This document shows positions 6,549 through 11,266 of a DNA stretch of 11,266 nt, one piece after another. The position numbers and the translations under genes were made by a program. The DNA is from an uncultured Erysipelotrichaceae bacterium (lineage in GTDB: Bacteria > Bacillota_I > Bacilli_A > Erysipelotrichales > Coprobacillaceae). Below the pieces are notes generated by a model. That model had not been told where the DNA came from and did no database searches. It worked only from the letters and a program-made list of their open reading frames with translations. Every line of letters starts with the position of its first letter. Within the stretch, counting starts at the first letter, position 1. The stretch lies in contig CAJUOS010000061.1 of NCBI GenBank assembly GCA_910588075.1, positions 1 through 11,266 on the forward strand, given 5' to 3'.

Positions 6549-7985
6549 ATGAATAAAGTTTTTAAGAACTATTTATATAATTTAAGTTATCAACTTTTAA
6601 TTATTATTCTTCCTTTAATAACAACCCCTTATGTATCAAGAGTTTTAGGAGCTAAAGGAGTAGGAACTTTTGGTTATACAAATTCCATTGTCCAATATTT
6701 TATTCTCTTTGGTGCTATTGGATTAAATATTTATGGACAAAGAGAAATTGCTTATCATCAACAAAATAAAAAAGAATACAGTCAGTTATTTTGGGAATTG
6801 TTTATTGTTCGTATATGTACAATAACAATCAGTCTATTTTTATTTTTTTGGATGAGTTATGAATATACAAAATATACTTATATTTTATATATTCAAATTA
6901 TTGATATAATTGCTTCAATGATAGATATTAGTTGGTTTTATCAAGGAATTGAAGATTTTAAGAAAATCGTTATAAGAAATTTCTTTGTAAAATTAACAGG
7001 TGTTTTATTTATATTTTTATTTATTAAGAATTCAGATGATTTATATCTCTATACATTTTTTCATTCTTTTGCTTTGTTTTTAGGTAATCTATCTATGTGG
7101 ATTTATTTACCTAAAATATTAGTAAATATTAATTATAAAACATTAAAATTCATACCTCATTTAAAATCATCACTTATATTATTTATCCCTCAAATAGCTA
7201 TTTCTTTATATACATTATTAGATAAAACAATGATTGGTTTTTTAACAAATAATGAATATGAAGTTGGTTTTTATGAACAAGCTCAAAAAATTGTTAAAAT
7301 TGCTTTGACACTTATTACTTCTTTAGGCACTGTTATGATGCCAAGAGTAGCTAATATTTATGCCCAAAATGATAATCAAAAAGTCAAAGAATATATGAAT
7401 CATGCTTTTCATTTTGTATTTATATTGGGAATTCCAATTATGTTTGGGATTATAGGGATTACTGAAAATTTAGTTCCGTGGTTTTTTGGTGATGGATATG
7501 AAAAGGTAAAATTAAATATGATTATTATCTCACCAATTATTTTATTCATTGGTTTAAGTAATGTTATGGGAATGCAATATCTTCTCCCAACAGCAAAACA
7601 AAAGCAATATACTATTTCAGTAATTTTAGGTTCTATTTTTAATTTTGGATTAAATTTAATACTTATTCCTTTTTTTCTTTCTTATGGTGCTGCCATAGCA
7701 ACTGTTTGTGCAGAAGGTATTGTAACTTTAGCACAATTCATTTTTATTAGAAAAGATTTTGATACTAAAAGTATATTTAAACAGTCATTAAAATATTTTA
7801 TGTATTCATTGATGATGTTGATAAGTATTATTTTTATAGGAAAGTTTATTCAATCAGGAGTTCTTTGTACAATTATTCAAATCATATGTGGTATTATTGT
7901 TTATGGAATATTACTGTTGATCACAAAAGATCCATTGATTAATGATATAATAACAAAACGTAAAAAAGGTGAAAATTATGAATAG
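6549..7985 (+). CDS. wzx: Wzx-type polysaccharide repeat-unit flippase
   Basis: A 478-residue polytopic membrane protein of the MOP/PST superfamily, with about 12-14 hydrophobic segments across its length. The N-terminus carries the typical Wzx/RfbX signature PLITTPYVSRVLGAKGVG (22-39) followed by GLNIYGQREIA (58-68). Other recognisable blocks are SWFYQGIEDFK in the fourth-fifth segment region, LDKTMIGFLTNNEYEVGFYE and MGMQYLLPTAKQ. It would flip the undecaprenyl-diphosphate-linked oligosaccharide from the cytoplasmic to the outer face of the membrane. Its place just before the polymerase-like gene is standard for Wzx/Wzy clusters. It has ribosome binding site AAAGGAGG at 6536-6543, 5 nt before the ATG. 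Its TAG stop overlaps the next gene by 8 nt. Full length; nothing broken. Confidence 0.95.
   Translation: MNKVFKNYLYNLSYQLLIIILPLITTPYVSRVLGAKGVGTFGYTNSIVQYFILFGAIGLNIYGQREIAYHQQNKKEYSQLFWELFIVRICTITISLFLFFWMSYEYTKYTYILYIQIIDIIASMIDISWFYQGIEDFKKIVIRNFFVKLTGVLFIFLFIKNSDDLYLYTFFHSFALFLGNLSMWIYLPKILVNINYKTLKFIPHLKSSLILFIPQIAISLYTLLDKTMIGFLTNNEYEVGFYEQAQKIVKIALTLITSLGTVMMPRVANIYAQNDNQKVKEYMNHAFHFVFILGIPIMFGIIGITENLVPWFFGDGYEKVKLNMIIISPIILFIGLSNVMGMQYLLPTAKQKQYTISVILGSIFNFGLNLILIPFFLSYGAAIATVCAEGIVTLAQFIFIRKDFDTKSIFKQSLKYFMYSLMMLISIIFIGKFIQSGVLCTIIQIICGIIVYGILLLITKDPLINDIITKRKKGENYE
7965..7980 (+). promoter_or_regulatory. Ribosome binding site deciding the ATG 7978 start of the wzy-like gene
   Basis: AAAGGTGA (7965-7972) lies 5 nt before ATG 7978. 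A GTG at 7969 in the same frame is inside this site and has no ribosome binding site of its own, so the ATG is the better start. The site is within the last codons of the flippase gene, favouring coupled translation. Confidence 0.6.
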
Positions 7986-9180
7986 TGAATTTCAAAGGAA
8001 AATAAAAAATATAAGTTTTGAAATAGCATATTTTTTATATATTTTATCTTTACTTATTGGCTTAACCATGTTTAAAGATATACATAGTGTATCCTTGTTT
8101 CAAGATATATTGCGTAATTTATCATATATTTTTCTAGTGTTGAAAATTTGTGTTGATTTTTATGATTCACAAAATAAAATCAAATTTATTGTGATTTGGT
8201 TATTATTGATAGGACCTGGATTAATTGTATCTTATGTTACTCATAGTATTACTTTATTAACGACTTTAGTCTTTGTATTATGTGCTTATCAAATTGATTT
8301 TGATAAACTTTTAAAAAAGATATTGATTATAAATATTGTTTTTGTTGTAGTTACTGTTTTATCTAGTTGTTTAGGTATTATTCCTAATTTATCGTTTATT
8401 CAAGAAGAAAGAGTTCGATATTCTTTAGGATTTACATATCCCAGTCATTTAACAAGTTTTTTGTTTTTTAATACTCTTATTTATATTTTTATAAAGAAAA
8501 ATAATTTAAAAACTAAAGATTATTTGATTTTAGGAATACTATCTGTTTTGTGTTATTGTATGACAGATGCTAGAATGGGTTTGATATGTACAATACTGGT
8601 TTTAATTGTTTTCTTTTTGATTTATAATTATTCCCATGTACATATTCCTAAAATAATTAATCGTTGTATTGTTTGTTCGCCATTAATTTTTGCTGGTATT
8701 ACTACTTTTTTAGCAGTTATATATGATAAAAGTTCTATGATATTATTATTTTTAAATCAGTGCTTAAATGGGCGATTAGGTTATGCTAAGTATATTTTGG
8801 GTAAACATGGTATTGATCTGTTTGGAAATTATATAGAATGGCATGGTTGGGTAGGAAATCAAGGTGTTAATATGATTTCTAATTATAATTTTGTAGATAT
8901 TTCATATGTAAAGATTCTTGCTAATTATGGTATTGTTGTATTCATCTTCTTTGTTGTATTTCTTTCTTTATTATGTTATAAAGCATATATAAAGAAAAAT
9001 ATTTGTTTACAATTTATTATCTTTTTTATTTGTATGTATTCAGTGGTTGAACCTAGATTAATTGAATTACATTTTAATCCATTTATATTATTGTTATTAA
9101 ATCAATCATATCTTTTAACACATACAGAAATAGTAGAGTTAAAAAATAAGTTTTTGAAGAAATATAAATTGAAAAGATGA
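7978..9180 (+). CDS. wzy: Wzy-like O-antigen/capsule repeat-unit polymerase
   Basis: A 400-residue integral membrane protein with roughly ten hydrophobic segments. It would join flipped repeat units outside the membrane. Primary sequences of Wzy proteins are poorly conserved, so the call rests on topology, length, the place directly after wzx and a few features. These are TDARMGL (196-202) with an Arg in a membrane context, an outside loop starting NQCLNGRLGYAKY (260-272) with a second conserved-looking Arg (R266), and VEPRLIELHFNPF (357-369) near the C-terminus, seen in Gram-positive EpsG/Wzy-like proteins. Two separated Arg-containing outer segments suit the two-loop model of Wzy catalysis. 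It starts at ATG 7978 (GTG 7969 is an alternative). The gene overlaps wzx by 8 nt. An O-antigen ligase-like protein is an alternative, but nothing else here could polymerise. Confidence 0.85.
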   Translation: MNSEFQRKIKNISFEIAYFLYILSLLIGLTMFKDIHSVSLFQDILRNLSYIFLVLKICVDFYDSQNKIKFIVIWLLLIGPGLIVSYVTHSITLLTTLVFVLCAYQIDFDKLLKKILIINIVFVVVTVLSSCLGIIPNLSFIQEERVRYSLGFTYPSHLTSFLFFNTLIYIFIKKNNLKTKDYLILGILSVLCYCMTDARMGLICTILVLIVFFLIYNYSHVHIPKIINRCIVCSPLIFAGITTFLAVIYDKSSMILLFLNQCLNGRLGYAKYILGKHGIDLFGNYIEWHGWVGNQGVNMISNYNFVDISYVKILANYGIVVFIFFVVFLSLLCYKAYIKKNICLQFIIFFICMYSVVEPRLIELHFNPFILLLLNQSYLLTHTEIVELKNKFLKKYKLKR

Positions 9181-9204
9181 TTATTTATTTCATAGGAGGG
9201 GAAA

Positions 9205-9597
9205 ATGAAAAGAGTAATTACATATGGAACTTTTGATTTGTTTCATGTTGGACACCTTAATATTATTAAAAGAGCAAAACAGTTAGGAGATTATTTGATT
9301 GTTGCTGTATCAACTGATTCATTTAATGAAATAAAAGGAAAAAAATGTGTTATTCCTGATGATGAAAGAATGGCTATTGTTGAATCTATTCGCTATGTTG
9401 ATAAAGTTATTCCTGAAGAAACATGGGAACAAAAGATTGCTGATATACAAAAGTATAATATTGATGTTTTTGTTATGGGTGATGACTGGGAAGGTCAATT
9501 TGATGAATTGAAAGAATATTGTGAAGTGGTTTATTTACCAAGAACGAATGAAATTAGTACAACGAATATTAAGAGAAAACTTGGTTTAAAAAAATAA
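9205..9597 (+). CDS. tagD: Glycerol-3-phosphate cytidylyltransferase (CDP-glycerol synthesis)
   Basis: This soluble 130-residue enzyme joins CTP and sn-glycerol-3-phosphate to give CDP-glycerol and diphosphate. All hallmarks of the TagD/GCT family are present: GTFDLFHVGH (8-17) with the HxGH nucleotide-binding motif at 14-17, SIRYVD (61-66) with the conserved Arg63, the GDDW segment (92-95), and RTNEISTT (113-120), the RTxxISTT motif. Length equals B. subtilis TagD (about 129). The only small departure is Glu116 where Gly is common. It has ribosome binding site AGGAGGG at 9194-9200, very close to the ATG, 24 nt after the polymerase gene, so it is the last gene of the operon. Its product should feed the TagB-like transferase at 4468. 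A clear terminator after it is not visible. Confidence 0.96.
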   Translation: MKRVITYGTFDLFHVGHLNIIKRAKQLGDYLIVAVSTDSFNEIKGKKCVIPDDERMAIVESIRYVDKVIPEETWEQKIADIQKYNIDVFVMGDDWEGQFDELKEYCEVVYLPRTNEISTTNIKRKLGLKK

Positions 9598-9628
9598 AGA
9601 ATAGTTATTTAAAAAAGAATTTTGCTTT

Positions 9629-9648
9629 ACTTCCTGTTTGAGGGAAGT
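9629..9648. repeat. Short inverted repeat upstream of the LCP gene promoter
   Basis: ACTTCC (9629-9634) and GGAAGT (9643-9648) are perfect inverted copies with an 8-nt loop, extendable by one T-G pair. The repeat ends 2 nt before the -35 box at 9651. No T-run follows, so it is not a standard terminator for the operon. It could be an operator or a transcript 3' end structure. Confidence 0.4.
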
Positions 9649-9650
9649 TC

Positions 9651-9679
9651 TTGAAATGTACACACTGATGTGCTAATAT
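9651..9679 (+). promoter_or_regulatory. Extended -10 promoter of the LCP gene
   Basis: TTGAAA (9651-9656) and TAATAT (9674-9679) have a 17-bp spacer, and TGC precedes the -10 (9671-9673), making an extended -10. The expected leader is about 22 nt, with ribosome binding site GAGGG (9698-9702) 5 nt before the ATG at 9708. It shows that the LCP gene can be transcribed apart from the polysaccharide operon. Confidence 0.65.
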
Positions 9680-9707
9680 GTTAGAGATTTGAGAAAAGAG
9701 GGATAAA

Positions 9708-11180
9708 ATGTCAAAAAATACTCATATTATTCAAAAGATTACTGAATGGAAAGTTGTTATTGCAATTCAAGTGATTGCATCTTTATTATTTGTTGGCTTC
9801 TTATTTAAATTAGGAGCACTACCAATTAAATATTTAATGATTATTATTGTATTGGTTACTTTATTATCTGTTGGTACACTTTTTTTGATGAAACCAAACA
9901 AGAATAAAAATAAAGGTAAAGTGAGAAATCTGATTGGAAAAGTTATTAGTATTTTATTAAGTGTTTTATTATTAGTAGGAACTTTATATGTATCTCAAGG
10001 TGATTCTGTGTTAAGTAAAATTACTGATGCAAATTCTCAAACAACAAGAATTTCAGTTGTTGTTATGAAAGATAGTTCATATCAATCTTTATCTGATTTA
10101 AAAAATGAAACTATTGAAGTTAATACCTCTGTGGATAGTGAAAAAATGCAAGAGGCTATTCAAGCTTTACAAAAGGAAGAATCTTCTATTCAAACAAAGA
10201 GTAATGATGATTTTGAAAATATGGCTGATAATTTGTATGATAATAAAACAAAAGCAATTTTTGTTAATGAAGCTTACTATGCTATTATGGAAACAAAACA
10301 TGAAAATTTTGCAAATGAAACGAGAGTTATTTGGACATATGAAATTCATGAAGAATTAGACGATTTATCAAAGAATGTTAATGTGACAGATGATGTCTTT
10401 ACAGTTTATATTAGTGGTATTGATACAACAGGTAAAGTATCAACAGTATCAAGATCAGATGTTAATATGTTAGTAACTGTAAATCCAAAAACAAAACAAA
10501 TTTTAATGACAAGTATTCCTAGGGATTATTTTGTAACTTTGGCTAATAAAGGTAAAAAAGATAAATTAACACATGCAGGTATATTTGGTGTGGCAAATTC
10601 TGTAAAAACAGTGGAAGGATTTATGGATATTGATGTAAACTATTATGCAAAAGTTAATTTTACATCTTTAGTAACAATGGTTGATGCTTTGGGTGGTATT
10701 ACTGTTGATTCACCAGTTTCTTTTACAACAAGACATGGAAATTATAAAATTGTAAAAGGTGCTAATGAGATGGATGGTGCTAAAGCTTTAGGATTTGTAA
10801 GAGAAAGATATGGATTAAAGGGTGGAGATAATGATCGTGTGAAAAATCAACAAAGAGTTTTAACAGCTATGTTGAAAAAAATGATGTCTCCAGCAATTAT
10901 TACAAATTATTCTAGTATTTTAAATTCAATTGCGGGATCATTTGAAACAAATATGTCATCTTCAGAAATTACAGCATTATTACAAATGCAAATTAATGAT
11001 ATGACATCTTGGGATATTCATCAAATTCAATTGACAGGAAAAGGTGCAATGAAAACAGGTGGAGCAATGATGCCTAATCGTAAGTTATATTATATGATTC
11101 CTGATGAAAGTAGTATATCAAATGCTAAATCATTAATTCAAAAAATGATTAATGGTGAAAAAATAACAATAAATGAATAA
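9708..11180 (+). CDS. LytR-CpsA-Psr (LCP) family protein, CpsA-like, with accessory domain
   Basis: LCP enzymes transfer undecaprenyl-linked glycopolymers to peptidoglycan outside the cell. This 490-residue protein has a short cytoplasmic N-terminus and three hydrophobic segments (about 15-34, 41-60 and 76-95). An extracellular accessory domain follows (about 112-228), then the LCP catalytic domain (about 230-480). The latter carries FTVYISGIDT (231-240), SRSDVNM (248-254), SIPRDYFV (269-276), DKLTHAG (285-291), GFVRERYGLKGGDNDRVKNQ (362-381), with the conserved Arg/Asp residues that bind the pyrophosphate lipid, and QRVL (382-385). This layout and length match streptococcal CpsA (about 480 residues), here encoded at the end rather than the start of the locus. 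It has its own promoter and terminator. It probably anchors the polymer made by the upstream operon; the acceptor cannot be told from sequence. Confidence 0.95.
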   Translation: MSKNTHIIQKITEWKVVIAIQVIASLLFVGFLFKLGALPIKYLMIIIVLVTLLSVGTLFLMKPNKNKNKGKVRNLIGKVISILLSVLLLVGTLYVSQGDSVLSKITDANSQTTRISVVVMKDSSYQSLSDLKNETIEVNTSVDSEKMQEAIQALQKEESSIQTKSNDDFENMADNLYDNKTKAIFVNEAYYAIMETKHENFANETRVIWTYEIHEELDDLSKNVNVTDDVFTVYISGIDTTGKVSTVSRSDVNMLVTVNPKTKQILMTSIPRDYFVTLANKGKKDKLTHAGIFGVANSVKTVEGFMDIDVNYYAKVNFTSLVTMVDALGGITVDSPVSFTTRHGNYKIVKGANEMDGAKALGFVRERYGLKGGDNDRVKNQQRVLTAMLKKMMSPAIITNYSSILNSIAGSFETNMSSSEITALLQMQINDMTSWDIHQIQLTGKGAMKTGGAMMPNRKLYYMIPDESSISNAKSLIQKMINGEKITINE

Positions 11181-11191
11181 TAAATAGAAAG

Positions 11192-11219
11192 AAGAATTCA
11201 AATGAAGAATTCTTTTTTT
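11192..11219 (+). terminator. Rho-independent terminator after the LCP gene
   Basis: An 8-bp stem (AAGAATTC 11192-11199, GAATTCTT 11207-11214), which can extend through G-T and A-T pairs, has a 7-nt loop and runs into seven T residues (11213-11219). It begins 12 nt after the stop codon. The remaining 47 nt of the window are purine-rich, with no feature I can support. Confidence 0.88.
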
Positions 11220-11266
11220 CTTTTATAGAAGAAAAAGAGAAATAAAAAAAGAATATATAAGAAGAA

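Noticed and set aside
7969..7977. GTG at 7969 as start of the wzy-like gene
   Set aside because: It is inside the ribosome binding site that serves ATG 7978, and nothing resembling a ribosome binding site precedes it at a workable distance.
9629..9652. Hairpin after tagD as the operon terminator
   Set aside because: The stem is only 6-7 bp and is followed by TCTTGAAA, not a T-run; its position against a -35 box fits an operator or a chance palindrome better.
10105..10359. Overlapping open frames on both strands within the LCP gene
   Set aside because: The LCP frame is continuous and conserved through this stretch; the alternative proteins are low-complexity Lys/Ile/Leu or Phe/Ile/Cys strings.
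11220..11266. Purine-rich AT tail as a regulatory element or gene start
   Set aside because: Low-complexity A/G sequence with no promoter boxes, hairpin or open frame that I can support.

Overview
The window is very AT-rich, uses the standard genetic code (TGA and TAG serve as stops, TGG as Trp), has strong AAAGGAGG-type ribosome binding sites and has every recognised gene on the + strand. Together with a VanZ-family protein, a CpsA-like LCP protein and an Rpn-type nuclease remnant, this points to a low-GC Bacillota, perhaps a gut Erysipelotrichia or Clostridia relative. The lineage is a guess from composition and gene types.

Layout. (1) 1-240: the 3' end of an Rpn/PD-(D/E)XK transposase-like gene cut by the window edge, closed by a perfect 11-bp hairpin terminator. 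(2) 283-873: a VanZ-family membrane protein with its own promoter. (3) 906-9597: one co-directional, tightly packed polysaccharide operon of nine genes. In order these are a polyprenyl-phosphate sugar-1-phosphate transferase, an Alg14-like/Alg13-like split glycosyltransferase pair, a GT4 glycosyltransferase, a TagB/TagF-like glycerophosphotransferase, a GlfT2-like GT2 glycosyltransferase, a Wzx flippase, a Wzy-like polymerase and TagD (glycerol-3-phosphate cytidylyltransferase). Junctions are short gaps or overlaps of 4-8 nt; the largest internal gap is about 60 nt. (4) 9598-11219: a 110-nt intergenic region with a short inverted repeat and an extended -10 promoter, then a CpsA-type LytR-CpsA-Psr protein closed by a second strong terminator.

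How the genes fit together. The first enzyme loads a hexose-1-phosphate on undecaprenyl phosphate at the inner face of the membrane. The Alg14/Alg13 pair, the GT4 and the GT2 enzyme add about three more sugars, one possibly galactofuranose. TagD makes CDP-glycerol and the TagB-like enzyme transfers glycerol phosphate to the oligosaccharide. Wzx flips the lipid-linked repeat, Wzy polymerises it outside, and the LCP protein would attach the polymer to peptidoglycan. The window thus encodes almost a full Wzx/Wzy capsule or wall-polysaccharide assembly line with a predicted glycerol-phosphate substituent. It has no chain-length/tyrosine-kinase regulator genes and no nucleotide-sugar genes apart from tagD. 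Individual families are familiar. The unusual parts are the combination and order, the LCP gene last under its own promoter, and a few start-site and regulatory details. I found no CRISPR, RNA gene, complete insertion sequence or unknown defence system.
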